Assembly (NCBI RefSeq): GCF_000283155.1
Contig: NW_004454260.1
Span: 3,946,748 to 4,010,747 of the forward strand
Direction: 5' to 3'
DNA from: Ceratotherium simum simum
Lineage: Eukaryota > Chordata > Mammalia > Perissodactyla > Rhinocerotidae
Length of the DNA: 64,000 bases
Part shown: positions 1-13,264 of the stretch, piece by piece
How the letters are laid out: each line of letters starts with the position of its first letter
Position numbering within the stretch: the first letter of the stretch is position 1
The notes under the pieces: model-generated
The model's input: the letters and a program-made list of their open reading frames with translations, nothing else
Database searches by the model: none
What the model was told of the DNA's origin: nothing
Program-made: the position numbers and the translations under genes

Positions 1-15
1 AAAAAAAAAAAAAAA
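1..15 (+). repeat. Poly(A) run at window edge
   Basis: Fifteen A residues open the window. This may be the tail of a retroelement lying upstream, or a simple repeat. Confidence 0.7.
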
Positions 16-2509
16 GAATGTATTTGTGTCCCCGGTTTTGTACTCTCTTTCCCCAGGGTGATTCTAAGGTCCACTTGGTTGCTGCCTGTGCTGTGATTTG
101 GCATGAAGGGGAGTTTGCAGCCTTGCTGAAGTTTTTGGGCAAGGAGTTCACTAGAGACCTGCAACGTTGTATCTCCTAAGGTCACACCTGTCCACAGGTG
201 TTTACTGAGCCCCTGCTAAGTGCCTTCCCATTTGTTAAGCCCTAGGGTGTAGCAAAGATTTTAAAATAAGGTAAAATCCCTACTCTAGTTGGGAAAATGA
301 GACATTGTAAACACATGAAGATAAAACAGAACAGTGATTAGTAAGGTGCTGACTGGGCGTGTGGGGCAGACCTGGAGGGCCAGCATCCAGGGCACAGAAG
401 GGGCTCAGCAGGCTGGAGTGGTGGTCAACAAGGCTGGTAGGAGTAAGTGTGATTGTAAGGAGTGATTGTGGCTAATAAAGGCCACACATCAGAATCGGTC
501 TCATTATAAGGCTAGTGTCTGATTAATGACAGCCTTTAAAATTTGAAAAAAGAATTTTGACTTGATGTTTCCAGCAATGGGGAACATTCTAGGTACTTGT
601 GCAGGGAAATGACCTGACGAGAGTGGAACTTGCTAAGAGCACGGACCTAGCGTACCTCCCTAATGTGCAAGACCAGGATAGCTGAGAGCCGGGGTGGATG
701 CACTGGTCTTGCCTGCCTTGACGCTGTGTGAAAACTCCAGTGTAACTAAGAGGAATGAAGACGCCTCCTTTGTCCTCCCAAGGTTGTCAGGGTTGCTCTA
801 ACCTCACAAGTAACTCCTTGCTGGGGTAAGCTTGGTGGGGATGTGAAACAAGAAGGGAAACTGTTTATAAATACACACTTTACTCCTCAGCGCTAGACAC
901 TCCAGATCCCTAAATTACTCAGAGAATTAGCGATTCCCAGTGATGCTTCAGCGTCTTTGCTCTTTGCTAGGTTTGTATAAAATATACTACTTGTTTCCTA
1001 ATCGGAATTTAAGAAGGAGGCAACTGAAATATGCATTGAGTTATTTATAATTCAAACTTAAGAATATAAGCCTACCATTTTGAGAATTATTCTTTGAGGG
1101 CTCTGCTACAAAGAGGTATCGGTCATCCTATCGTTTATATCACATCTGCTTCTTTGAGAGTCCCAGGGTGCAGGGAAAAGTTCTTTCCCAAAGAGAGACT
1201 TTAGTGTGGTTCACGGGCAGGAATCTTTTTGACCTTAGGAAATGTGGCTCTCCCCTCAGGTCCTTGTTAAATCTCACAGCTTCAGAGGGTCCTTAACGAG
1301 GAATCCTAAACGTCCTGGTTTTCTGTATCTGCCTCTGCACGAACGTCCCTTAATTCTGGATATTTGCCTGGTTATAACAGCACTTCTTACACCTGTTGAA
1401 CTGTATTCCTCTTGTGTGGCACCAGATTGCTTTATAGGCCTCACCTACTGTGGTTAAGATGTCATAAGCATGTGAAGGAGAGTAAGACAGAATTAATGAG
1501 AAAAATGAAGCATGAAGTATCCAGATTTTACCATACAATAACAATGGAAGAAAAAGAAGAAATTCAGCTGTATCAAATTATTATTGCTAAAACCAAAGGC
1601 CAGCCTGCAGGGCACCTGGACTACTGGCCCACAAATGGCACTTTGAGAACCCCGGTTGAGTCTTCCAGTCATTAGAGACCTTTCCTCATGGTCTACCTGG
1701 AGAATAGACTCTCCTACAAAGGAGGACAGAGTGTGGAGTCTTTTTCTTGATAGCTGTGGCCCTTGAGGTATCTTATTCTGTGTCAGTGACAGCTCTGATG
1801 ACTGTCATCTTTATTGGAACGGATGGCGCCCTGGACCCGGAAGACGACTTTTACAGATGAGTCCTCATCCCAAAGTATAATATTTTCTCATGTCTCCTCC
1901 CAGTGCCATCTCCTCACGTCGTAACACCCACATCTCACAAGGGCAGTCATTTCTAAGACCATTTACACTTTGGGGTTTTCACTTTGCATTCCACGTCTGC
2001 GACACCATCGAATAAGCCATCCTCCAGGCAGTCACCATTTCCCTTTGCTCCCAGTGTCTTCCTCTCGTAGAAATGTCCACCGTCCAGACACTAACAACCT
2101 AAAATGGATTTTATATAACTGGAAATCAGGGCTTATCAAGATCGTTGCTGTTACACACATGGCAAAGATGCGCCATGTGCTTCAAGGTCCTTTTTAGGAG
2201 AATAACGAGGGCTGGAAGCTCTTCTTGAGTTCAGTGTTATTCACTCCAGTTTCCTCTGAATATTAGGCCTTTGGGGGATAAACGCCTCTGTCACATTAGG
2301 CCGCCGCAACATTAACGCTCCTTTACTGATGCAATTTAGAGTAATAGAGTAAATCAGGGGTGGAGAAAGGGGACGCATTATTTTTCTCATTACTTAACTC
2401 CTAGAATCATTCCGAAGAGTCCCAGTGCCCCAGGACTGCCCGGGAATGACTTTGCCTCCATTTGGGAATCACTAGGTTGTGGAAGCATTGAAATCACTTT
2501 CCCTAAAGC

Positions 2510-2663
2510 CATGCTCTCTAACCTGGCTGCACATTACAACCTCTTGGGGCGTCTGGGCGAACTACAGACTAATTAAATCTATCTCGGGGGGTGGGCCTGG
2601 GACATAAGTGTTTTTAAAGCTCCCCAGGTGATTCCAGTGTGCATCCACAGTTGCAAACCACTG
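2510..2663 (+). mobile_element. MER20 (hAT-Charlie MITE) remnant
   Basis: Contains GGCTGCACATTA, TTAATTAAATC-like and TTTTTAAAGCTCCCCAGGTG motifs, ending near GCAAACCACTG, the MER20 consensus pattern. Confidence 0.75.
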
Positions 2664-2854
2664 CTTTAAAGGAGTTGCCAGATCCAGAGCTGGAACAGCC
2701 TTACAGGTAATAGTTCTCAAGCCTGTGCCTGTTCAGGGGCTGGTCCCTGGAAATTGTGATGCTCTGTGTGGAATGTCAAACCTATTTGACCTTCTCTCTT
2801 TAACTGGTATGTGACCTTCATTTTGAGGGGAACTGAAGTCTTTCTTCCCCAAAT

Positions 2855-3078
2855 AATATACTAGCTAACACTTACTGAGTGCTTAAAATAGTTTGTATAG
2901 GTGCTGTATATGTCCTTCAATCTTTACGACAACCCCATGAGATAGGTCTTTTATTATGATCCTTCTTATTTTACAAGTGAGGACACAGAGGCAAAGAAAG
3001 GTTGAGTCACTTGCACAAGATTACACAGCTCGAACTTGAACCCAGGCCCCCTTGGTCTGGAGTCTGTGCTCTGATCTC
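2855..3078 (+). mobile_element. MIR SINE
   Basis: CTAGCTAACACTTACTGAGTG, CAACCCCATGAGATAGGTC, GAGGACACAGAGGCAAAGAA and TTGAACCCAGG follow the MIR consensus in order. Confidence 0.85.
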
Positions 3079-3329
3079 CTGCCTCTCAGTCCACACAAGC
3101 ATTGATTCATTCAACAAATATTCACCTGTAACATGCCAGGCGCTGCTCCAGGGAGGTCAGGCGCACTCACTCATTCGTTTATTGTTCTGAGTTAGGGAGG
3201 GCTTACAGATAACACACCTGTGTGCCACTGTCAGAAAAATGACTTCACATTGATTGTTTCAAAATAATCATTCTTAGTAGATGTCCTATGAAACCAAATG
3301 TCTAGTTAGTTAGTTAGTTCTGTCAGTTG

Positions 3330-3785
3330 CTGACAAGGGATTGAAGTTCCTAACTATAATTGTGGAATTGGCATTTCTCTTTTTAGCTTTATCAGTTTTT
3401 GTTCTGTGTATTTTGAGGCTCTGTTGTTTGGTGCATAGACATTTAGGATCATTATGTCTTCCTGGTGCATTGATCCTTTTATCATTTTATATGTCCCTCT
3501 TTATCTCTAGTAATTTTCTCTGTTCTAAAGTCTAGTTTATCTTATATAGCCACTCCTTTTTTAATTAGTGTTTGTATCATATATCTTTCTCCATCCTTTT
3601 TCTTTCAACTTACCTGTCATTCGTTGAATTTGAAGTGAGTTTTTTGTAAACAGCCTATAGTTGTGCTTTTTTTTAATCCACTCTGCCAATCTCTTCCTTT
3701 TAATTGGTATATTTAGACCATTTAGATTTAAGGTAATTATTGTTATTTTAGAGCTTATGTCTCCCAAGTTAACTATTTATGTAAC
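3330..3785 (-). mobile_element. L1 ORF2 N-terminal (endonuclease) fragment
   Basis: Minus-strand translation from 3767 gives KITIITLNLNGLNIPIKRKR then LAEWIKKK, the start of L1 ORF2. The remaining sequence down to about 3330 matches the endonuclease region in T-rich reverse complement. It is an old, broken fragment. Confidence 0.82.
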
Positions 3786-4189
3786 CAGGGTACATTTTTC
3801 TTTTAGAGAGTTTCACCAAGAGGTTAAATTAATAATAGCTATCAGTGGGTACTTGACCAAGGGGTCTTTGTTTATTTGTGTGATTTTATAGCCTAAGTAA
3901 GAGTTTGATGTCATCCACTTGAGTAGTTTTCTAGGCTAAATTTATTGTAGCCACGCTCAATTGCATGGGCTTTGGGATCTCAATTGCCCATTTGTCCATG
4001 GGTTTAGTGGACCCAGAACTTTTTTCTGAGGAAAATTTTAGTTCTATCTGGGAACTCCCTCTGCCCAGCTCCATACTGAGGTTGAGTAGCCTTAGGTTCT
4101 GGCACATACTTAATGTGTCAGAAGAGGATGTCAAGAATACCACGAGCACAGTAACTGATAATGTTTGCATCTGCTCTTAGTGATCAGTG

Positions 4190-4700
4190 TTGCATATTTA
4201 CATATTTACCTGCCTTTATCAGTTACTCATGTTCCAGGTATTATTGCTCCGTTATGAATTATCCCAGAATTTAGTGGCTTGGGATCACCGTTTTCATATG
4301 CTGACGGATTCTGTGGGTCAGGAGTTCAGAAAGGACACAGTGGGGATGGCTTTTCCCTGTGCCAGCATGTCTGGGGCCTCATCTGGGAAGGCTGGAAGGC
4401 TGGCGGGGACTCAACAGCTAGGGGCTAGAGTCATCTGAATGGTCATTGACTCACAGATCTGGCAGCTGGGCTGGGATGACGTGAGGCCACGACTGCTACC
4501 TGGAGCGCCTGCACACGGCCTGTCCCTGGAGCGTGGCTTCTTCACAGCATGGCAACCTCGGGATAGTTGAAATTCTTACATGGTTGTCTGGGATCCAAGA
4601 GAAAATGTTCCAGCAAACCAAGGGGAAGTTGCATCACTTTGTGTCCTCCCTTAGGCGAAGCAGCCACAACCCGCTCAGATTTGAGGGAAGGGGGCATAGA
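4190..4700. repeat. Probable ancient interspersed repeat, family not assigned
   Basis: GAATTTAGTGGCTTGGGATC, CGGATTCTGTGGGTCAGGAG, GTCTGGGGCCTCATCTGGGA and TTCTTCACAGCATGGCAACC strongly recall a dispersed mammalian repeat seen in many introns. I cannot name the family with confidence. Confidence 0.45.
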
Positions 4701-5034
4701 TTCCTTCCCGTCGTGAGAACATTGTTAAATAATTTGGGGGTCATGATTTACTTGAGAAAAAACACTTAGAGAGTACTACCTAAATCGGTTAAATATGATC
4801 TATTCTTACAGATTCTCTAAGTTTAAAAAAAATTTCTTATCTTAAACTACTGTCTGAAAACTGCATATCTAATAGACCATATTGTTGGATATCCTATGGA
4901 ATGATTTATATGCTTGAATAGTACATCAGTCTCATGAGAAGTTACTGAAGTTACTGCAGGAATTTTGTAGAGGCGGTGGCTCTCATAATCCTAAGATTAC
5001 AAGTGTGTTTCTTCTGGTTTATCATCATTTTGTG

Positions 5035-5160
5035 GACACAGCGAGTTGTTTATTGTTTAGTGCCTGTGTTAGACAGCTGGGGAAACTGAAGCTTTGAGAA
5101 TGACTGTCCAGAGTCATAGAGTAAGTTAATGGTTAAATGGAATTAAAATTCGGGTCTCTC
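5035..5160 (+). mobile_element. MIR fragment
   Basis: GGGGAAACTGAAGCTTTGAG, then CCAGAGTCATAGAGTAAG and TTAAAATTCGGG, matches the 3' half of MIR. Confidence 0.65.
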
Positions 5161-5689
5161 TTTCTCTTGGGCCAGATTGTCTCTGTCAGAACTTTCCCTG
5201 GCTTTGTTATCTAAGGTGTCACTTTATGACTTGCTACCTCACAAGGGTTTACGTGACCGAAACATAGCGTGGCATTCTGGGCAGATTGTTACATTCAAAA
5301 GGCTGTGCCTGTTGCGTTGACAAGCCTTTAGCTTCCAGTAGTCAGTATTAAAGTGGTTTCTTAGTGTGCTTTTCACCCCAAAGAAAGACGCTCTTTACTT
5401 CCTCAGTATGTGTCATGTTTCCCCATGGTGATTGAGTTGAGGGCGTGTCCATTTCTGGTCTGTGTTTCTAAGGATGTGGAGGAAAGTGTGGCATAGGGTT
5501 CTTTCTTCCGGTTGAAAGCTCATCTCCAGGGGTTTCTCTTCAAAACTTTATGGTGGTTAGAACATACTTTGTTACAGTTTAAGATTCAGATTGTTATATT
5601 TTAGCTATAGTGATTGTCCAAAAAATAAAAGAAAATCCACAAACCACTATTCAAACAAAAACAAAAACCTATGTGGCAGCGTATGGCGA

Positions 5690-6140
5690 GAGACCTCCTT
5701 GGTGTGACTCGCCAGGCCTTCGGTGATCTGCCTCGTCCTTCAGCTCCCTGTCTGGCTGTGGCCCCTCTCCCGGCCTTACTGAACTTCTGTAGTTTTCTGA
5801 ACGTTCCATATTCTTCCTCCATGCTGTTGTTGCTAACATGTGTGCTGGTCAGGCTGCCCAGAGAGTCCCTCTTGCCTGCCCCACGTGAAGTGTCCCTGCT
5901 ACACAGCTCCTCCTTCTCGGCTTCACTCAGATATTCGCCTCTCTGCATGGCCCTCTCTGAGTCTCCCAAGCAGAGTTAGGGGTTTCTCACCGGCAGCCCC
6001 CGCCCTGGCCACAGTGCTGTGCTTGCTCGTTTCTGTTTCTGTGCCCTCCAGGGAGGTCCATGTTTTATTCATCTTTATATGCTCTAGTCTAGTACCAGTA
6101 ATGGAAGGTGCTCATTGAGGGATTATTGAGTGAAGGAGTG
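5690..6140 (+). mobile_element. L2 remnant
   Basis: The sequence has the L2 3' organisation: a C/T-rich region with GCCTTCGGTGATCTGCC and CACTCAGATATTCGCCTC, ending in a CTCATTGAGGGATTATTGAG tail that resembles the usual CTCAATAAATGTTTGTTG end. The open frames here are chance. Confidence 0.55.
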
Positions 6141-7614
6141 ACGGGATTAATGGGTTAACGTGTATCCCATCATTCCCTCTCACCTTTACCTACTGCCCTG
6201 TGGCCCTAGAACGTTTGCAAGAAATGATACATTATTTAGATTTCATTAAAATACTGCCCAAGTTTGGGCCGTTGCTCCAGACTTTCTCTATATTATGAAG
6301 ATGTTCAAAGACAAGCAAAGAAGAGGATTGGGTCTGAAAATCATGTTGATTTTCTAGGCTGATACGGCATCAGTTCCTCTCCCTTTTTGTGACCAACATA
6401 GATGCGACAGGGGGCAGGTCCAGCCTTATTACGGTAGATGTTTAGTGGGCATTTGGTCAAAGCTTATCTCTCATCAGAAATCCCGTTGCTTGGACCATTA
6501 TTATTTAGTACAATGGCTAGTTCTTCATTTTTACTGTCTAATATCTGTGGCAGTTTGGGGAAAACCAATAGTTCCCAAAAGCTAGTCCTCAGACCCAATT
6601 TAATAGGTCTGGTGTGAGGCCCAAGCATCTGTATTTTCTGAATCTAACCAGTTTCTATTGGCATAGACAAACACAGGTCAATAATGTCTATTGTGGTGGA
6701 AAACCGTGTGACTATGCTCTAGGCCTCCGGTTCTTCTCGTACTCCTCAGCTTGCTGTGGTTTATCTGTAGTGCAGAGGTTCTACAGAAATATACATATTT
6801 TTCTCTAGATGTCCAGCGATTCAACCTTATAGCCTATTTGTAAAGCTAAAATGAATTCTTACCACTGACTAGTTAGATGTTAGTCAAATAAAATAAATGC
6901 CTGTAAGATATTTAACTTATGATTTTCCTTGAAGCACAAAGCAGTTTAGGTTGACGCTTTGAATGTACACTGAGATTCCATTTTTAAGACCAGGAAGTAG
7001 GAACCCCCATGTCATTAAGTAAATATCTTGTTTAAGCTGTTACAGAGTGAGCGGTAAAGCCAGGGTTAGCCTGTGAGTCTCAGGCATGGATGTTGGCCCA
7101 GCACAGAGGCTCAGAAACAGCCAGGAGACTGGGTGTGTCTGCAGCAAGAAGGAGGCTGTTCTGATTTTGTTAATGATTGGGGCGGTGTAGGTGTGGTATG
7201 GTGCAGGGTTTTGCTAACCAGTATGGGGGGGAGTGTAATCAGATAAAAGTTCATGGTATCTGATAAAGGGCTGTGGGGTCAATGATTTGAAAATTCCAAT
7301 TAATATTATACATTAGAAATGGGTTTCTCAAGCAACAGCTAAAAAAATCCTATTGCGATGTTGCTAAAAAGTTACCTTGACTCAGATATTATGTATGCTA
7401 ATTTGTATACCATCAGGCTTTTTACTGGAGTATCAAGAATTCCCACATCTCTGGATCCACAGTGACGACTTTAAAAATGAGTGATTGGATTCACTTCCAA
7501 GCATATTTAAGGCCAGTGTACAGCACAAAAAAGGGGAGGGCTTGCCGTGGAGCCCTGACCTGTCTGACCGAGAGCATTAAATGGCTCATGGAGCAAAGTG
7601 GGATGACATAACAT

Positions 7615-7805
7615 TAATAAAAGTAATGACCATTGTTATCGTTATTGCTATTGCTGACATCATTGAGTGCTTCCCGGTGGCAGGCATGCATGTTTACAGG
7701 TATTAATTTATTTAATCTTCACAACAGCCCTATGAAGAAACAGGTTTATTATTAATCCTGTTTCTTAAAGATGAGGAAATTGATGTCAGTGAATCACTCA
7801 ATAAT
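7615..7805 (+). mobile_element. MIR SINE
   Basis: CATTGAGTGCTTCCCGGTGG, CTTCACAACAGCCCTATGAA and AAAGATGAGGAAATTGATG match MIR. Confidence 0.75.
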
Positions 7806-8069
7806 GTATTATCATACTCTTCAAAGGTGAGATTTAAGACTGACTTGACTTATTCATATACTTTAGAAAGTTGATTAGCTTTCTGAAATATCTTTATTGA
7901 TGTTTTTCTATCCTCAAAAGTCAATCTCAAAAAGAAAGGAAGAATAGAAAAGAAAGAAGTGTTATAAACATTCTTTTGATGGTAAAGTTAATTTACCTTT
8001 GAAGAGCTTTACCATGACGTGCTCTTAAATTCACAGTCATTGCCCATCCCTCTGAGAGCATATCATTTG

Positions 8070-8210
8070 TAATCTTGAACAAGTTACTTCTTAAACTTCT
8101 ATAAAGGCCTCAGTTCACCCATCTGTAAAAGGAAATGGGTAAATGGCTCACCTCTTGGGAAGACTTTTTAGAATCAAGATGATATTTGTGAACGTGGTTT
8201 GAGAAGCAGA
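8070..8210 (-). mobile_element. MIR fragment
   Basis: CAAGTTACTTCTTAAACTTC and CTCAGTTCACCCATCTGTAA are the reverse-complement MIR core. Confidence 0.65.
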
Positions 8211-9719
8211 CATGAGTCGGGGTAATGTACACACAGTGAGGCCGTATGTCCTCTATGTTGGCAGTGAGTTGCTTCAGTATTGTGCACAGACATGCTCAGT
8301 GGTTAGCCAGAGACAATAGCCTGGTCACACATTCCTTGATCTTTGACCTTCTAACTCCTGCTCGTTGCTGCTGCCTGTATCTTAGGGTTTCTGCCTTTCC
8401 ACAACATCCTGGATATACTGTCCTGCTGTGTTTTGAGAGGAAGTCCTGCAGCTGTTCGGAAACGTCCCCTGATGAGGGCTGCTCTGACTTCCCTTCTGTG
8501 GATGTCTGTTCTGGAATCCCTGCAGAACCCCCCGCTGTCATAGTCTCCACCAGCGCTGTCTAGCCTCTTGAACTCCATTTAGACCAGGTAGGCTTCTAGT
8601 CTGTAATTTTTCACCATTGGTTTCTTAAAACAAGGTTATGGAAAGAGATGGATCTGCCGTTTCTTCATAAGAAACCCACAATTCTTGAAGAATAAGAACT
8701 CAGGGTGAAAAAGAGATGTGTGTGGTTGGGGTCTTGAGCAGCACATTCTCTGGTCTGGCCAATTCAAGAGCATTGAGGGAGAGAAAGTCCAGAGGCCCGA
8801 TTTCCAGGGCAGCCACATCCCGGGCCTGTTTATCTCCTGGAAGAGCGCCACTTTTTCGTTAAACCTCAACATCCTGAGAAATCCATTTTCCCCATGCCTT
8901 CTGTTATTACTTCTGACTTCAGTCTCTTCATCGTTCATTCTCACTTTGACCCATTTCGTGTCCTTTGACCCTGCCTTTCTTTGGGCTTTCCTCCTTCCTC
9001 TCAGCCAGGACCCCATAATGTAGTTCTTCAGCCACTTTCTTCCCAGTGCCCCGGCTTCCTTGCCCTCCACACCTGTCCTTCAGAGCCCAGTCCTAGATCA
9101 GTGAGTCACCATCTTTTTTCCTCCTTTCTCTGTTCTTCGTGCGGCTGGAGGAAAGTCACTGAATGTATGTGCTGATGTCAGTACAAATTTATGGTCTCCA
9201 GCCCAGCTGCACCTTTGTCTGTTCTGTAACTCCTTTATGCCTCCTTGCTCAGCTCCACCTCTCCTTCTCCACTCACCCTCCCAGCCCTTCAGCATCCTCT
9301 CAAAGGTCCCACCCTAAGCCCCTCACTCTCAGCGTTGCCTTCCTCTTGCTTCCCTGCGAAATTAATGATGTTAGTTCTCACGTGTCCTTTGGCTCCTTGC
9401 CCCAAACCTGCGCCATCTGAACCCCTGCTCCCCTCTGTCTGTCCTGTTCTGGGGAGTAGGTAACTCTTCTCTATCCAAGACCAAGTCCTTCCCTGGTTGT
9501 AGATCCCACCCACCTCTCACTTTCTCAGTCTATCCATGTATCCTCGTTATCTGTTTCTGCTTGCTCCTTCCTCTCAGTATGTGAAGGAATTGTTTCTTTT
9601 TACTGTTTTTTAAAAAAGAAAACACTGTCAACTCTGTAAGTTCCTCTAGCTACTCTCTATCACATTCATTCCCTTCTTAGCCAAGCGCCTTCCTTCCCTC
9701 CCTCCTGCCCTTCCTTCTG

Positions 9720-10110
9720 TGCAACAGACATTCACTAGGGCTGCACAAACAGAGTCCTGGTGTTCATGGAGCTTACCTTCTAGTGGAGGGAACAGTAATA
9801 AATAGATGGGTAATAATAATTGATAAATAATTAGTAATAAATAATTCAGATAATGTGCAATGAAAACACTAAGACAGGGTAAAGTGAAAGAGGTGACAGA
9901 GAGTGACGGGGTGGGGTGGGAGTGGTAGTGGCTTCAGAGAGTGAGACTAGAGAAGGCCTCTTGAGGAGGTGGCATTTGGGTTGAGACCTAAAAGGTGAGA
10001 AGGATCTAGCCTTGCCAGGAGCTGGGGGAAGCATCCCAGGTGGAGGGGAAAGAAAGGGCAAAGGTCCTGGGGCAGGAAGAAACTTGACCACTTCAAGGAA
10101 ACGAAAGAAA
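9720..10110 (-). mobile_element. L2-like remnant
   Basis: CATGGAGCTTACCTTCTAGT, GAAGGCCTCTTGAGGAGGTG, GGGTTGAGACCTAAAAGGTG and GGCAAAGGTCCTGGGGCAGG form the commonly seen reverse-oriented L2 3' region. Confidence 0.65.
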
Positions 10111-10527
10111 AGCACTCAACTCACTCAACTCCTGCCGCTTCATCCCTCCTCATCTTCCAAACCTGTCGCTTCTCTGAAACTGTTATTGGGAAGATCGCCA
10201 GTGATCTGCTTGCCCTCCAGTAGGACACCTCCGTCCTCTTCTCGGTCAACCTTGGTGTGACAGCTGGCTCTGTTGAGTGGTCCCTTGTTCACCGGGTGGG
10301 CCCCTGCCGCTCTCTCCTGCCCCTCTGTGCACTTCTCTCACTGTGCCTGACCTCTCAGTCTCCTTTGCGGATCCATGCACTCTGCACCTGCAGGGTTGGG
10401 ATGTCCCAGGCCCACATCCTGGGCTCCCCCGTCTCGTTCCACACACTTCCTGACTGATCTGACCCACACCCACAGCTTCAGCTTATATGCTTGGGACGCC
10501 TAACTCTGTATGTTTAAAAAAGGCCTG

Positions 10528-10715
10528 GGGCCGGCCCTGTGGCCTAGTGGTTAAGTTCAGCACACTCTGCTTTGGCGGCCCGGGTTCGTAGGTTCAGTTC
10601 CTGGGACCTACACCACTTGTCGGTGGCCATGCTGTGGTGGCGACCCACATGCAAAATAGAGGAAGATTGGCACAGATGTTAGCTCAGAGCTAATCTTCCT
10701 CAGCAAAAAAAAAAA
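10528..10715 (+). mobile_element. ERE SINE (equid tRNA-derived), sense orientation
   Basis: Begins GGGCCGGCCCTGTGGCCTAG with a tRNA-like A box (TGGCCTAGTGGTTAAG) and a degenerate B box (GGGTTCGTAGGTTC). It continues with GAGGAAGATTGGCACAGATG, GCTAATCTTCCTC and a poly(A) tail. A target-site duplication AAAAAAGGCCTG flanks it (10516-10527 and 10716-10727). The family is diagnostic of equids and perissodactyls. Confidence 0.93.
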
Positions 10716-11059
10716 AAAAAAGGCCTGTCTGCTGTGCTTCAGACCTCCCCATACAGCTCCTTAATGAGCCTATCACAGCTCAGCTCATCCCTTTACCCCC
10801 CAGAATACAGTCTCTCTGCAGTTCTCCCTCCCCTGCCATCCTGTCTTCTAACCAAGTTCTCTCGAGCTCTTTCCCCTTCTCATCGTCTCCACTCCACTGT
10901 CTTGGTTTAGGCCATGGTCATTTCTGCTGAGTCATGGTGTTCTTTCCTGCCTGCCCTCTGATCTCATGCCCTGTCCGTCCACTCTCCACACTGCTGGTGG
11001 GGGATAGTACTGAAGTGGTCTAGTCTCCCCCTGCTCAAGACCAGCCATGCTCCCTGCGC

Positions 11060-11545
11060 TCCCGGGTGGAGTCTGCACCTGTGAGCTGACTTAGTGGGCT
11101 GGCATGGCATGGCGCTACCTCACTTTCCAGCTTCATCTCCCACCTCTCTCCCACGCCAACCTTTTGCACTCCAGCCTTGCTGAACTGCCTCAAGTTCGCC
11201 ACACATAACAAGTTGGTTTTGCTTTGTTTTGTTTTTTTTGATATTTTTACTTATCTGTTACCTCTCAGTAGAAAGCCCCCTCTGATTTTGTAGTCTTGGC
11301 AAACACGCACTCAGGCTTCGGCTGTGGTGAAATAGCTTCTGTCCACTGTCCACACCCTCCAGCAGGTGGTGACTCCCTCCTGTTCCCTTCCACCTTAGGC
11401 AGATTCTCTTAGGCGCTTATCATCTGTTTATGCCTGTTTGGTCCACCTCTCTGCCTTCCTCTCTAGACTGTGAATTCTGAAAGCACAGTCATGTTATCAT
11501 GTTCATCTTTATATCTCAAATATAGAACATAATCCAGGGTAATGA
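11060..11545 (+). mobile_element. L2 remnant
   Basis: CTCCAGCCTTGCTGAACTGC, CTGTTTGGTCCACCTCTCTG and GACTGTGAATTCTGAAAGCA, ending in ATATAGAACATAATCCAGGG, match the order of L2 3' sequence. Confidence 0.65.
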
Positions 11546-12984
11546 TAGCCCTAAGAAAGATCAATAAGGATAAAAATAACATGTCATTTGAATATGAATC
11601 ATATGGGGCTGGTGGGTCAACTGGTGAGGAGCCCAGCCCTGTGCTGCACTGGGTCCTAACAAGCCTCCCTTCCTACTGTCACACACCCGACAGCCTTCAT
11701 GAAGTGAGTGGGAGGTTGTCGTTTTGTGGGGGAAAATGGCTGTGAAAAGAAGTCGACTGCTAGTACCAGTGATGAAGTAAGGAGGAGCTCTGAGTGGGTG
11801 AGGTTCTTAGAAATTCCTGGTAGATTAAGAACCAAGTGTTGAGTTTGCATGGATCTATGACATAAACAGACGCACCCCAAATGCCATCATGAAGAGAAAT
11901 AAGAAAGGGCGATTCATGAATTGTTTCAGCAAGGATATCAGTCAGTGTAACTGTTTCTTATCAAATAGAAGAAACGTTTAGTGAAACTTGAGCTGGTGGT
12001 AAACTGGAGTCAGGCTGTGACCAGAGGCTGCTATGAGCCGACGCTCCGTGATGCAGGAGAAAGCAAGGTGTGCACAGGTATGCCCATAACCCAGCAGATG
12101 AGGAAAAGCTTTCAAGAGGTTACTGTTTATTGTTTTTATGTAGAGAATTATTTATGTTATAGTATCTGAGCATTTGGGGATTCATGGCAGTCTTAGGACA
12201 TCTCTTCTGCAAGTGTCAAATGTGTAGCTACTACTTTCCCTAAGAAAATAGACCCGACAACAGATGGCACCATAGTGATGTCTCATTTAGCTCATGTGGT
12301 CTGGGAATGAGATATTCCATCTAAGCAGAATTTTCTAGATAACTGAAGTACCAAAATAGTAAAAAATTACTATTTTGGAGTAAAATCTTGCTCAGGTATT
12401 TCCCTGTTTCTCTTATTGAACAGAATAAGGAGAGTATGCTTACAGTGATGTCTTCAAAGGCCATTTACATGGGTGGAGTGTTTTGTTCTTTATGGTAAAT
12501 GATCCCAGGCATTTACATTTTAGAAATAATGCTGTTCTGCCTCTTCCCCTGCTGTCGCGACGTGACCTGCCACTGTTTACTACTGTCAGAATTTCTGCTG
12601 TTACAGATTTTCTTTTCCCACGTGTTCTTCTTTGTCTTGGTGGGAATTTCTTTTTTCATGATACTCCTCCATTTCAAAATTTACTACTTTCAACACGTTG
12701 TAGCCTCTGAATTCAGATAATTGTTATTTAACAGCCGTTACAGTCATATGTTAAAGTAAAATAAAAACTCTAAGGGTAGATGTGAGGATTATCTGTGGGT
12801 AAATGAGCTAAGCACAGTGATTTTTACTACAGTCTTTGTATTGTTTGTTCTGACTTCTCAGAGGCTGTTCTTCATGTTCCTGCTTCTCTTCTATGTGCTG
12901 AGTCGTTAATATTGCCTCTGGAAAGTGCCCTCCAGGGAAGAAGCCCTTGGGCGGTGTGTTCCAATCAGTCGTTAACAAGTTTGG

Positions 12985-13090
12985 TGAACGCAGACAAATC
13001 GCAGCCTCTCTTGGTCTCAGTTTGCTCATCTGTAAAAGGGGAAGGCTGGACTAGATGGTCTCCCAGGTCCTTTCATGTTCTCAAGTGCCA
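12985..13090 (-). mobile_element. MIR fragment
   Basis: TCTCAGTTTGCTCATCTGTA followed by AAAGGGGAAGGCTGGACTAG is a typical reverse-oriented MIR. Confidence 0.7.
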
Positions 13091-13264
13091 AAAAAGTAGT
13101 TCAGCAAAGAGTTTAAAAGCCCTGAGACCGAAGTGTCTGGAGGAGTGAACAGTCACTTTGCATTGACAGTGTTAGGGGTATCTTCCTGGAGGAGGAGGGT
13201 CAGAGTTAGAAGGGTGAAAGGGAGGAAGCTCGACTGGTGAGAAAGTGCAAGACCTTTTCAGAGG

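Noticed and set aside
1412..1675. Lys/Glu-rich 87-codon frame with a possible helix
   Set aside because: The sequence is A-rich, has no recognisable family, and does not fit the gene's known conserved region or reading phase. A decayed repeat or chance is more likely.
10540..10600. tRNA-like sequence with A and B box motifs
   Set aside because: It is the head of an ERE SINE, not a functional tRNA gene; it lacks a complete cloverleaf.
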